From positions 62,001 to 126,000 of the forward strand of contig CAJMQS010000002.1 in the NCBI GenBank assembly GCA_905215645.1: DNA of 64,000 nucleotides. The letters run 5' to 3'. Position numbers and translations under genes: made by a program. Of the stretch, positions 45,498 through 53,609 are shown one piece after another. This DNA is from an uncultured bacterium (lineage in GTDB: Bacteria > Bacillota > Negativicutes > Acidaminococcales > Acidaminococcaceae). Position 1 is the stretch's first letter. The number at the start of each line of letters is the position of its first letter. The notes under the pieces are model-generated. The model was not told where the DNA came from. It did no database searches and saw only the letters and a list, made by a program, of their open reading frames with translations.

Positions 45498-45545
45498 AAA
45501 TCTTCATCCTTTCCTTCCTGAACCTGTAAATAAATACTTATTAAA

Positions 45546-46088
45546 TTAAAAAGTCCTTTCGATGATATTTCCATCGGCCGGGATTGCTATGTAGCGGACT
45601 TTTGTATTTTCTACAAGTTCTCCATAAAAAGCAATGTAATAGGGACGATAGATGGAACGCAGCTGTAAAACCTCCAAGGTGACATAACTTCCAATTTGTC
45701 GTCTGATCATCCGTCCAGCCAATCTTTTGGCATTTTCAATCAGCTTGTCCTGGGGAATTTCTGTCGTTTGCACCTGTGCCGGATCTGTAATTTGCAGAGA
45801 TTGCGTCTTTATTGGTTTTTCTAAATAAGCTGGCGTTCCTCTGGTTCCTTCTGCCAGCATGAGGATTTTCTGTTTCCGGGGAAGAGATTCCTTTTGGGTA
45901 AAGATTTTCCGTAGAAAAGTGTCCATATATGTCATTTCAAAAGTAATTTCCTTACTTTCGATATACATCAATTTCAAGTTTATTTTCTTTTTCCCCAGAA
46001 GAAGGCGCCCCAGGAAATTGCCTCTTTTCTCGGCCACTTCCATAGCTTCTTCTTCGTTCATCGTCTTGGGTACCACTTGTATTTTCAT
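45546..46088 (-). CDS. unknown protein encoded in the island operon
   Basis: 180 residues, soluble, no signal peptide or membrane helix. Lysine-rich N-terminal half (GRLLLGKKKINLKLMYIESK) and a C-terminal half ending YRPYYIAFYGELVENTKVRY then IAIPADGNIIERTF, a tyrosine-rich beta pattern reminiscent of small domains that appear as accessory proteins; I do not recognise the family. GGGGGAG 4 nt before the ATG. Its place between a symporter and the catabolic enzymes suggests an accessory or substrate-handling role. Confidence 0.7.
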   Translation of the reverse strand: MKIQVVPKTMNEEEAMEVAEKRGNFLGRLLLGKKKINLKLMYIESKEITFEMTYMDTFLRKIFTQKESLPRKQKILMLAEGTRGTPAYLEKPIKTQSLQITDPAQVQTTEIPQDKLIENAKRLAGRMIRRQIGSYVTLEVLQLRSIYRPYYIAFYGELVENTKVRYIAIPADGNIIERTF

Positions 46089-46118
46089 ATATCTCCCCCT
46101 GTTAGGAATTTTCTCTCC

Positions 46119-47753
46119 TCAGGCTTTTCTTTTGCTGAATTCCCGTACTTCAAACCAGTAGCGGGCGAATACACCAAATGTGATCAGCATGGCAATGCCC
46201 GGTGCCAAAATACCTACAAGAGCATCGACCTGATGGACCATGCCATAACCGAAGATGATCGCCAAAACAGCATAGAGAGCGACCAAAGCTCCATCTACAC
46301 CGAACCATTCCACCGGCTCAATCTGCTGTTCTCCAGAGGAACCAACAGAGTCATCACAATATACTTTTCCAAATCGGTTGCCAATCACATAGGTGATAAA
46401 AGAAATAGGCAAGGCAATGAGGAGAGCATCCACCTTTCCTCCCAGGATATCAATGGAAATCGGATAATAATTAAAGTAAATCCAAGATAGAGAGCCAAAA
46501 ATCATGCTGGACAAGCCACCCACATCTGTTTTTCTGGAATCTGAAAGGATTGCACCCAATACCGGAACAAAAAGGCCACACATAGACAAACTGTTGATGA
46601 AAAGGAATGCATCATACACAAGGGGAAAGCTGAACGCCGTTCCGAGTCCGATGATACCGAATATAATACAGCTGATTCTTGTAATGTTGATACTTTGTCT
46701 GTCCGACAGAGGATGTTTACGATAGACATTGATGATGTCCCGGGATACAATTTCTCCTCCAATCAAGAAATACGAATCGATTGTAGAAATAATGGCACCC
46801 ATGATTCCGAAAACAAAAAGGCCTCTTAGCACAACCGGTAAATTAGAAAGGACCAGCTGCACATAGGCGACTTCCGGCTGGATTTCCAGTCCAGGATGGA
46901 TCGTACGGATAAGCATTGCCGTAGTGATCAGAACCATGTCGAAAGAAAGCCAGATGGAGAAACACATCAGCATAGCCCGTTTTCCCGTACGAGGTGAATT
47001 AGCTGCGGTAAAGCGCTGATAAAAAGATGGATCCTTATATACATTGATACACAATACGACAAGGCAGATAGCCCGTCCAACTGGAGTCCCGCCCAATGGG
47101 GTCAACATTTGAGGAGCAACTTGGCTTAATACCTGGTTGATACCTGCAAATCCTCCTACTCCAAAGTAAACTTGGGGAAAAGCGGCGCAGACAGATGTAA
47201 TCATCAGAAAAAAGAAAATCATATCCGTTGCAGCTACACCCATAAGTCCGCCTAAACAAGTGATACCAGTGGAAATAATAACCACAGCAGCTGCAACCAA
47301 AAATTTATTTGCATTCCAGGCAGCCACGCCCACATAGCCAGTCGCTGCGATTTCTGCAATAGAAAGACATGATACAACGAGGATAACAGCTCCAATCAAA
47401 GAAGCGGTTCTTCCATAATATCGATTGATCAGTTCCGTCATTGTCGTATTCACTTTTACGGAAATACGAGGTGCTACCCAAAGTGCCAGAGGAAAGCGGA
47501 CCAGATGAGCACAAATGGACCAAATAAAGAAAGCTGAGACACCCATCGTCGTTGCATAGCCAATGGTCCCAATGACACCAGCCCCTCCGTACCAGGATGC
47601 TACAAGCGTCCCGACTGCCAGAGACCAGGGAATCGACTTATTTGCTTGATAGAAACTATCCATATTCCGAGAAGTTTTGCTAAAATGTTTTCCTACTAGG
47701 AATATGCCGATGACACACAACAGAACGGTAAGATTGTCAAGAAACGTTAACAT
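46119..47753 (-). CDS. sodium:solute symporter (SSS family)
   Basis: 544 residues with about 13-14 membrane helices. SSS features: VGTLVASWYGGAGVIGTIGY near 50, a region with INRYYGRTASLIGAV, and the helix around VFGIMGAIISTIDSYFLIGG which carries the serine/threonine sodium-site pattern. Such carriers take up amino acids, betaines, carboxylates or sugars with sodium. Start at ATG 47753 (AAGGAA 9 nt upstream). It sits between the two lyase homologues' genes and presumably imports the operon's substrate. Confidence 0.9.
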   Translation of the reverse strand: MLTFLDNLTVLLCVIGIFLVGKHFSKTSRNMDSFYQANKSIPWSLAVGTLVASWYGGAGVIGTIGYATTMGVSAFFIWSICAHLVRFPLALWVAPRISVKVNTTMTELINRYYGRTASLIGAVILVVSCLSIAEIAATGYVGVAAWNANKFLVAAAVVIISTGITCLGGLMGVAATDMIFFFLMITSVCAAFPQVYFGVGGFAGINQVLSQVAPQMLTPLGGTPVGRAICLVVLCINVYKDPSFYQRFTAANSPRTGKRAMLMCFSIWLSFDMVLITTAMLIRTIHPGLEIQPEVAYVQLVLSNLPVVLRGLFVFGIMGAIISTIDSYFLIGGEIVSRDIINVYRKHPLSDRQSINITRISCIIFGIIGLGTAFSFPLVYDAFLFINSLSMCGLFVPVLGAILSDSRKTDVGGLSSMIFGSLSWIYFNYYPISIDILGGKVDALLIALPISFITYVIGNRFGKVYCDDSVGSSGEQQIEPVEWFGVDGALVALYAVLAIIFGYGMVHQVDALVGILAPGIAMLITFGVFARYWFEVREFSKRKA

Positions 47754-47770
47754 ACCCTTCACTTCCTTTT

Positions 47771-49297
47771 CTAAAATTGCAGTTTACCTACGACGGTTTC
47801 CACCACATCTATATATTTTCTCTCTTTGATTTGAGCAGACACACTTTCAATCAAGGGAGTAAGCGGAGCATCTGTTTCCAAGACAGGAACAACTTGTCGT
47901 AAAAGCTGATATACCTTCCCTGTAGCAGAAGATGGAGCAAGCATGTCATAGCAATCAAGTGCCTGCCCATCACAGATCAATTCAATGGCAATGATATAGC
48001 TCCCCATTTGTATTAAATCGTACGCTTTTTTTGCTGCATTATATCCCATACTGATATAATCTTCTTGGTTCGCACATGTAGTTAAATTATCCACCACAGC
48101 TGGATGAGAAAGGATTCTCATTTCTCCCAGCAGACCTGCAGCAGTATATTGGATCATCATAAGGCCATCATTATATTCCGCATTCTTGTTTAAGAAAGCA
48201 GGAAGTTCACTGACAAGACGATTCAATAGCCTATCGATACGGCTTGCAGTCATTTTACATAAATCGGTCATTGCGATTGCAAGGAAATCAGATGCCATTC
48301 CCAGATAAGAACCATCTGCATTACAACCCATCAAAGCAACAGCTTTCCCGTTATTTTCTTCAAAAATCAAAGGATTATCCACCGAAGAATTCAATTCAAT
48401 GGCCAAAGACTGCAATCCATCTTTGACCGCTTTTTTTACGGCCCCATGCAGTTGGGGAATACAACGGATGGACAATGCATCCTGCACACGATGGCCACGA
48501 TATTTTTCTACAATCTCACTGTCCTGCAAAATGGCCCGCACGTTACTGGCAGTCCTGACTTGATCCACATGTGGCCGCGCTTCCATAATACGGTCATCCA
48601 TAGCCATCAAAGTCCCTTTGAGCACTTCCAGGCTAAAGGCACCGCTGATATCTGCTGTCAACGCCAGAGTTACTGCATCATACAGTGCAAGTGCAGCAAA
48701 AGCAGTTACAGAAGTCGTTCCAGAAACAATAGTCAATCCCTCTTTGGAAGAAAGAACAATTGGCTCAAGTCCAGCCTGAAACAAGGCTTCTTCCCCACTT
48801 AACAGTTTTCCCTTGTACCAAGCTTTTCCTTCCCCAATAAGGACCATACCAATGTGGGCTTCAAGAGAAATATATCCAACGGAGCCATGTCCTGGAACTC
48901 TTGGAACAACGTTCCGATTTAACATTTCTTTTAAAAGTTCCAGTGTTTCCAATCTGATTCCCGTATGTCCAGATCCAAAATGCAACAGCATTACAAACAT
49001 CATAGCTCTGGTACATTCTTCATTGATTGGCTCTCCCACAGCACAGGTATGGGCAAGGATATGATTCCTCTGGATATGGATCCGGTCTTCTTCCGGAATG
49101 AATTTTCTCCAATTGTCGCCCAATCCTGTCGTCACACCATAAATTGGAATTCCTCCTTTGCTGAATTCATCTACAAAATCTCGGCATTTTTGAACTCGTT
49201 GGATATATTCATCTGAAAATGCAACTTGACTGTGATATCTTGCCACAGAAACTACATCTTCCAATGTATTCTTTCCATCCAGTATAATGATTTTCAT
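47771..49297 (-). CDS. MIO-less aromatic ammonia-lyase homologue (stand-alone)
   Basis: 508 residues, full length for HutH/PAL. Conserved: IYGVTTGLGDNWRKFIP near 52, the helix PINEECTRAMMFVMLL, HRVQDALSIRCIPQLHGAV and IELNSSVDNPLIFEEN. At the cofactor loop (residues ~138-148) it reads GSVGYISLEAHIG instead of GSVGASGDLAPLAHI: the ASG triad is gone and the loop is shortened by two residues. The Tyr of QDAYS is Leu. It should therefore not be a normal histidine ammonia-lyase. First gene of the operon, 47 nt downstream of a sigma-54 promoter. ATG 49297 with AAAGGAA about 8 nt upstream. Confidence 0.85.
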   Translation of the reverse strand: MKIIILDGKNTLEDVVSVARYHSQVAFSDEYIQRVQKCRDFVDEFSKGGIPIYGVTTGLGDNWRKFIPEEDRIHIQRNHILAHTCAVGEPINEECTRAMMFVMLLHFGSGHTGIRLETLELLKEMLNRNVVPRVPGHGSVGYISLEAHIGMVLIGEGKAWYKGKLLSGEEALFQAGLEPIVLSSKEGLTIVSGTTSVTAFAALALYDAVTLALTADISGAFSLEVLKGTLMAMDDRIMEARPHVDQVRTASNVRAILQDSEIVEKYRGHRVQDALSIRCIPQLHGAVKKAVKDGLQSLAIELNSSVDNPLIFEENNGKAVALMGCNADGSYLGMASDFLAIAMTDLCKMTASRIDRLLNRLVSELPAFLNKNAEYNDGLMMIQYTAAGLLGEMRILSHPAVVDNLTTCANQEDYISMGYNAAKKAYDLIQMGSYIIAIELICDGQALDCYDMLAPSSATGKVYQLLRQVVPVLETDAPLTPLIESVSAQIKERKYIDVVETVVGKLQF

Positions 49298-49354
49298 CTT
49301 CTTATTCCTTTCTCTTATCAAATCATCTATGAAAGTCTATCTTTATAAATTTAT

Positions 49355-49370
49355 TGCAAATACCTTGCCA
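49355..49370 (-). promoter_or_regulatory. sigma-54 promoter of the island operon
   Basis: Minus strand TGGCAAGGTATTTGCA matches the sigma-54 consensus TGGCAC-N5-TTGCA with one change and correct GG-to-GC spacing. It lies ~58 nt before the first lyase start. Confidence 0.82.
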
Positions 49371-49413
49371 AAATCATGAAATGTGTTTCAGAGTTAAAAA
49401 ATATATCTTTTAT

Positions 49414-49433
49414 TTTCTGGTTTATACCAGAAA
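49414..49433. promoter_or_regulatory. 20-bp palindrome, probable enhancer (UAS) for the sigma-54 activator
   Basis: TTTCTGGTTTATACCAGAAA has perfect 8-bp arms around TTAT, centred about 55 bp upstream of the -24 element, the usual place for a Fis-type activator dimer. Confidence 0.7.
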
Positions 49434-49513
49434 TCTACAAATAATGTCATTTCAAAGTCCTTTATTATGAAAAAAGCAGTTGCCCATCACCATTTTAGAG
49501 AATGCCTTATAGC

Positions 49514-49554
49514 AAAAAAATCTGGCTGCCAAAATCTCTGGCGCCAGATTTTTT
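49514..49554 (-). terminator. terminator after the sigma-54 activator gene
   Basis: AAAAAATCTGGC, 16-nt loop, GCCAGATTTTTT, usable in both directions; it separates the activator gene from the enhancer and operon promoter. Confidence 0.8.
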
Positions 49555-51238
49555 ATTCTTTTTCTTCCTTAATTCCAAACTTTCGTAAATGATATTGAAA
49601 ATTCTGCCGTGACAAATGCAATTTAGCTGCTGCCTTTGTCACATTTTTCCCACAAGCCTGGTACGTTTCCCAAAGGATACTTTTTTCATATTCATTGACA
49701 AGTTCTGTCAGCCCCTTTTCATTTTTATTAGGAACCTCCGTAACAAGAGGTTGGGGATGTTGTTGCAACACGGAATCTTTTTTAGCATGACGAAGGAAGT
49801 AATAAGGAAAATCACTCTCATCAAGGGTCCCATCTTTAGAAAGACTCATTGCATAGCCCAGAATGTGGAAAAGTTCCCGTACATTCCCGGGCCACTGATG
49901 CTCTCTAAGCCGTTGCCAAAATCCGGGCGTAATTTTCCGAATAGGCATTCCAGCATACTGAGGATAATTATCAATAAAGAAATGGACAAGCTCGGGCAGA
50001 TCCTCCAGTCGATTCCGCAAAGGGGGGATTTCAATAATAACAGAAGCCAGGCGAAAGAACAAATCCTGCCGCATCTTTCCATTCTGGCTCATTACATATG
50101 CGTCCTCATTGGTTGAAGAAATGACCCGGACATCAACAGGAATATACTTTGTACTGCCAATGCGCTGCAGAGTATGCTCCTGCAGAACTCTGAGCAATTT
50201 CGCCTGCATAGCAGAGCTCATTGAATTGACTTCATCCAAAAAAAGTGTTCCATGATTTGCTGCTTCAATCAGTCCGATTTGATCCGAACTTCCAGTAAAA
50301 GCCCCCTTCACTGTCCCGAAAAGCATACTCTCTATTAAAGATTCTGGAAAAGCTGCACAGTTGACAGCAATGAATTTTTCTCGGCGTCGAGAGCTGTATT
50401 GATGGATGCTCTGTGCAAATATCTCCTTCCCGCTGCCCGTTTCTCCTTGTATTAAAATATTGATATCCCGTTCTGCCATCCGCTTTGCTAACTGGATGGT
50501 ATTTTGCAAAGCTCCTGAAGAACCAATCAAATCATCGAATGTGTAGTGGACTTCCTTGCTCACCGCAAATCGTTCCGTCATATGCCGAGTCAGGATTTCT
50601 TCTATTTGCTTCAATTCAGAAATCTGAGATTTGACTGCGTTCATATCCTGCTCAACAGAAACAGCTCCTAGAATAGACCCATCTTCTCGGAATACAGGAT
50701 ATCCTTCTGTCACTGTCATCAGATCCTTGCCCGTTGTCGATTTGTACCGATCATATCGATGATGGACGTTACTCAGATTCCTAAGGACTGTTAAAATAGC
50801 ACTATAATTTGGGTCAACATGAAAAATATCCAACAAATTTTGTCCTTCGACAGATTCCTTAAGAGAGATTCCCAGAAGATGCTTGCTTGCTTTATTGAAA
50901 AATTGAATGGTTCCATCTTGGGCATATAGCTGAATCACATTGGGAGATTGATCAAGAACTGCTTCCATGAGTTTTTCCCGGACCGACTCTTGCCGAAGCA
51001 ATAAACAGATTCCGTAAAATACTTGAAAAGATATATACGAAAAGCGTCTTTCAAGCCACTGGACTTCTCCCGCTTCTGGTCGGAATACCATACTGCTCAC
51101 TTCAGAAAGTTTCTGACCGATTAAATTTCTGCAAACCATTCTGATTTCCGAATTTTCTCCTAATTTACTGCCAAATTCTACTTGTCGTACAAATCCTCCT
51201 TCACTCAAAAGTAATGCGATATCAAAAATCACCTCCAT
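49553..51238 (-). CDS. PAS-domain sigma-54-dependent transcriptional activator
   Basis: 561 residues. An N-terminal sensory region (~1-95, unknown type), a PAS domain (~95-215; SPNVIQLYAQDGTIQFFNKA), then an AAA+ domain with ILIQGETGSGKEIFAQ, the sigma-54 contact loop GTVKGAFTGSS, GTLFLDEVNSMSS and the arginine finger region; finally a Fis-type helix-turn-helix (NVTKAAAKLHLSRQNFQYHL). It almost certainly activates the neighbouring operon. The PAS or N-terminal domain probably senses the substrate. GGGAGG 10 nt before the ATG. Same low GC as the operon. Confidence 0.92.
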   Translation of the reverse strand: MEVIFDIALLLSEGGFVRQVEFGSKLGENSEIRMVCRNLIGQKLSEVSSMVFRPEAGEVQWLERRFSYISFQVFYGICLLLRQESVREKLMEAVLDQSPNVIQLYAQDGTIQFFNKASKHLLGISLKESVEGQNLLDIFHVDPNYSAILTVLRNLSNVHHRYDRYKSTTGKDLMTVTEGYPVFREDGSILGAVSVEQDMNAVKSQISELKQIEEILTRHMTERFAVSKEVHYTFDDLIGSSGALQNTIQLAKRMAERDINILIQGETGSGKEIFAQSIHQYSSRRREKFIAVNCAAFPESLIESMLFGTVKGAFTGSSDQIGLIEAANHGTLFLDEVNSMSSAMQAKLLRVLQEHTLQRIGSTKYIPVDVRVISSTNEDAYVMSQNGKMRQDLFFRLASVIIEIPPLRNRLEDLPELVHFFIDNYPQYAGMPIRKITPGFWQRLREHQWPGNVRELFHILGYAMSLSKDGTLDESDFPYYFLRHAKKDSVLQQHPQPLVTEVPNKNEKGLTELVNEYEKSILWETYQACGKNVTKAAAKLHLSRQNFQYHLRKFGIKEEKE

Positions 51239-51447
51239 CGCTATTCTCCCTCCCTGCTTTTATCCTTTGCTTAGTATACCATGGAATTCCGCAATGAAAA
51301 AAGCTGTATTCTATTACGGCATTCTCCAGTAGCAATGAATCCCCCTTTGTTCATCTTTTTTTCTCTTTTCTGCCCCACTTTTTCTTCAACTTCGTCTTAT
51401 GATGTATACTCAGTATTGTATGCATCAAAGAAAGGCAGGAAAAAGGA

Positions 51448-52389
51448 ATGCGATTCCTTTGGAACTTCATCAAATACTTGGTTCTCCTGACCCTGCTGCT
51501 GCTTTTTGGAGCAGGTGTCTATGCTGGGAATACGGCTTACCAGCAATTGTTCACCCAGCCCTGGGACAAACTGCTGGCCATCGAAAATCATCGGAACGAT
51601 CTGGATACCATCCATGGCCTGGAACGGAAATACGGCTGGGAGCGGGTACAGGTCCATTCCAAAGACGGGACACGGCTCCAGGGCACTTATATCGAAAATC
51701 CAGCAGGAGGCCATGATACCGTCATCCTACTCCATGGGCTGTATCAGAACCGGACCATGTGCGTCCCTTATGCCCGGGTCTATCTGGAGAAAGGCTATAA
51801 TGTACTGATGCCGGATATCCGGGGCCACGGGGAAAGCAGCGGCAGCACCAATGACTGGGGCATCCACGATGTGGAAGATATGGACAGCTGGGTAGCCCTG
51901 CTCCGTCAGAAAGACCCCAAGGCGTCCATCGGTTTCCACGGGATCTCTTTAGGCGCCGCCATGAGCTTGATCTACGCGGGGAGCCCCCAGGGCCGGGAAA
52001 TGAAATTCTATGTAGCGGACAGTTCCTATGGCAATGTGTTGGAACTGGGACAGGAAAAGCTCATGAATTATACGGATGACCAGCGGCTGCTGCTGGGGAT
52101 GGAAGTCCTGGACCCCTTCTTCCAAGCTTCTTTGTACTATCATACCCGGAAGACCCTCCGGGATGTGGATCCGGCTTCCTGTGTCCAGCGGATGACCACA
52201 CCGGTCCTGTTCCTCCATGGAGATGTGGACCGGCTGATTCCGCCCCACATTGCAGAAAACCTCCTGAACCGCTGCACCAGTGCCAACAAGAAACTGATCT
52301 ATTTCGAAGGCTCCGGCCACGCCAATGAAATCATGGACAATCCCAGAGGATATGCCCGAGCTGTAGGAGAATTTTTGGAGAGCCTGTAA
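51448..52389 (+). CDS. membrane-anchored alpha/beta hydrolase
   Basis: 313 residues. One N-terminal membrane helix (~8-27), then an alpha/beta hydrolase fold: oxyanion region ILLHGLYQNRTMC, MPDIRGHGESSGS, nucleophile elbow GFHGISLGAAMS, aspartate in LHGDVDRLIPP and histidine in GSGHANEIMD. Similar to Bacillus YqkD-type hydrolases of unknown substrate. AGGAAAAAGGA precedes the ATG. GC content returns to that of the main chromosome here. Confidence 0.85.
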   Translation: MRFLWNFIKYLVLLTLLLLFGAGVYAGNTAYQQLFTQPWDKLLAIENHRNDLDTIHGLERKYGWERVQVHSKDGTRLQGTYIENPAGGHDTVILLHGLYQNRTMCVPYARVYLEKGYNVLMPDIRGHGESSGSTNDWGIHDVEDMDSWVALLRQKDPKASIGFHGISLGAAMSLIYAGSPQGREMKFYVADSSYGNVLELGQEKLMNYTDDQRLLLGMEVLDPFFQASLYYHTRKTLRDVDPASCVQRMTTPVLFLHGDVDRLIPPHIAENLLNRCTSANKKLIYFEGSGHANEIMDNPRGYARAVGEFLESL

Positions 52390-52393
52390 GACA

Positions 52394-52677
52394 AGAGGGG
52401 GTGTTGCACGCAACGTGCAACACCCCCGGTCTCATGAGCCGCATAGCGGCTCGGTCTCGGGTCTCGAGCCGAATGAGAAATTTGCAAGCAAATTTTTTGA
52501 ATGTACAAACCCTAATCTGCTAACGATAAGATATTCGTTTCTATATCCAGCACGATACTGGTTCTACACCTTCAAAAGAACCTGGCCATGGGGACAGGTT
52601 CTATCCAACGGCTCGAGACTCACGACTCGAGACCCGAGACCTCAAAAAGAGGCTGTTGCGCATGCAACAGCCCCCTT
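52394..52677. repeat. composite intergenic element bounded by inverted repeats
   Basis: No gene. It begins with a perfect GGGGGTGTTGCACG-CAA-CGTGCAACACCCCC hairpin (terminator of the hydrolase) and ends with a TGTTGCATGCGCAACA stem (terminator of the AEC gene). Inside, a 16-bp sequence GGTCTCGGGTCTCGAG (52453-52468) is repeated exactly in inverse at 52626-52641, with GAGCCGC-ATA-GCGGCTC, AAATTTGC-AA-GCAAATTT and AGAACCTG...CAGGTTCT hairpins between. It resembles a miniature mobile or REP-like element. Confidence 0.6.
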
Positions 52678-53598
52678 TCACGGTTCTGGCAGCACGGCGC
52701 ACCAGAACAGGATGGTGAACATGCTGAGCAGGGTGGACAGGACCGTCAGCTTGGTGGCAAAAGGAGCATCACTGCCGTACCGGGCGGCAAAGATGGCCGT
52801 GGTGGCTCCTGCCGGCATCCCTGTCATCAATACAGCGATCCCGGTGGCCACCGCATCCAGCCCCAAGACGGCACTGACGCCCCAGGCCAGCGCCGGCAGC
52901 AGGAGCAGGCGCAGGATGCTGTACAGGATGCTGTCCCGGTTGAAAATGGTCCAAAGCGGCACATCTGCCAGGATGGTCCCTACGATAAACATGGTAATGG
53001 CTGCATTGCAGCTGCCGATGTACCGGATGGTCATGTCGATGAAAGCCGGGGGACGCCACTGGGTCAGGATCAGCAAGATCCCGATGTACACGGCAATCAG
53101 GCAGGGGTGGGTCAGGACCTTTTTCAGCACTTCCTTCCGGCTTTCCTGCCGGGCCATGAAATAGCTGGTCCCCACCGACCACATGACCATCCGCAGCGGG
53201 ATCAGGAACACAGAAGCATAAAAGAGTCCCAGATCGCCATAGACGCCCTCTGCCACTGGATACCCCAAAAATCCGCTGTTGGATACCAGCGTTCCATACT
53301 GGAGCACTTTTTTCTGGGTATCCGGATACCGGTTGAAGAGAAAATGGTTCATGCCCATAAAGATCACCTGGAGCATGGCCCCCGCCGCCAAGATCCGTCC
53401 GCAGGTCAGGAAGATATTCCCTTCAAAAGGCATCAGACAAGATTTGAGGATGTTGCAGGGAATGATCACATTGACGCAGACGTCTGTGAGACAGCGTTTC
53501 CCCGGTTCATCCACGATATTCTTTTTCCGCAGGAAAAGCCCTGTCAGGAGCAGCAGGAGCAGGGAAAGCTGCAGATTCCCCAAGCGCAGGATATCCAT
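52678..53598 (-). CDS. AEC-family transporter
   Basis: 306 residues with ten membrane helices in two inverted five-helix repeats, as in auxin-efflux-carrier family proteins. Visible: crossover-type glycine/proline motifs NVIIPCNILKSC and TLVSNSGFLGYPVAEG, and LMTGMPAGATTAIFAARYGS near the end. Bacterial members move malate, malonate or other carboxylates, or amino acids. ATG 53598 with AGGAGG 7 nt upstream. Third gene of a GNAT-SDR-AEC operon. Confidence 0.85.
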   Translation of the reverse strand: MDILRLGNLQLSLLLLLLTGLFLRKKNIVDEPGKRCLTDVCVNVIIPCNILKSCLMPFEGNIFLTCGRILAAGAMLQVIFMGMNHFLFNRYPDTQKKVLQYGTLVSNSGFLGYPVAEGVYGDLGLFYASVFLIPLRMVMWSVGTSYFMARQESRKEVLKKVLTHPCLIAVYIGILLILTQWRPPAFIDMTIRYIGSCNAAITMFIVGTILADVPLWTIFNRDSILYSILRLLLLPALAWGVSAVLGLDAVATGIAVLMTGMPAGATTAIFAARYGSDAPFATKLTVLSTLLSMFTILFWCAVLPEP

Positions 53599-53609
53599 GT
53601 CACCGCCTC

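Noticed and set aside
41426..49297. Histidine utilisation (hut) operon
   Set aside because: Both lyase homologues lack the MIO triad and there is no urocanase, imidazolonepropionase or formiminoglutamase gene.
52394..52677. CRISPR array in the repetitive intergenic region
   Set aside because: Repeats are inverted and few, there is no regular repeat-spacer pattern and no cas gene.
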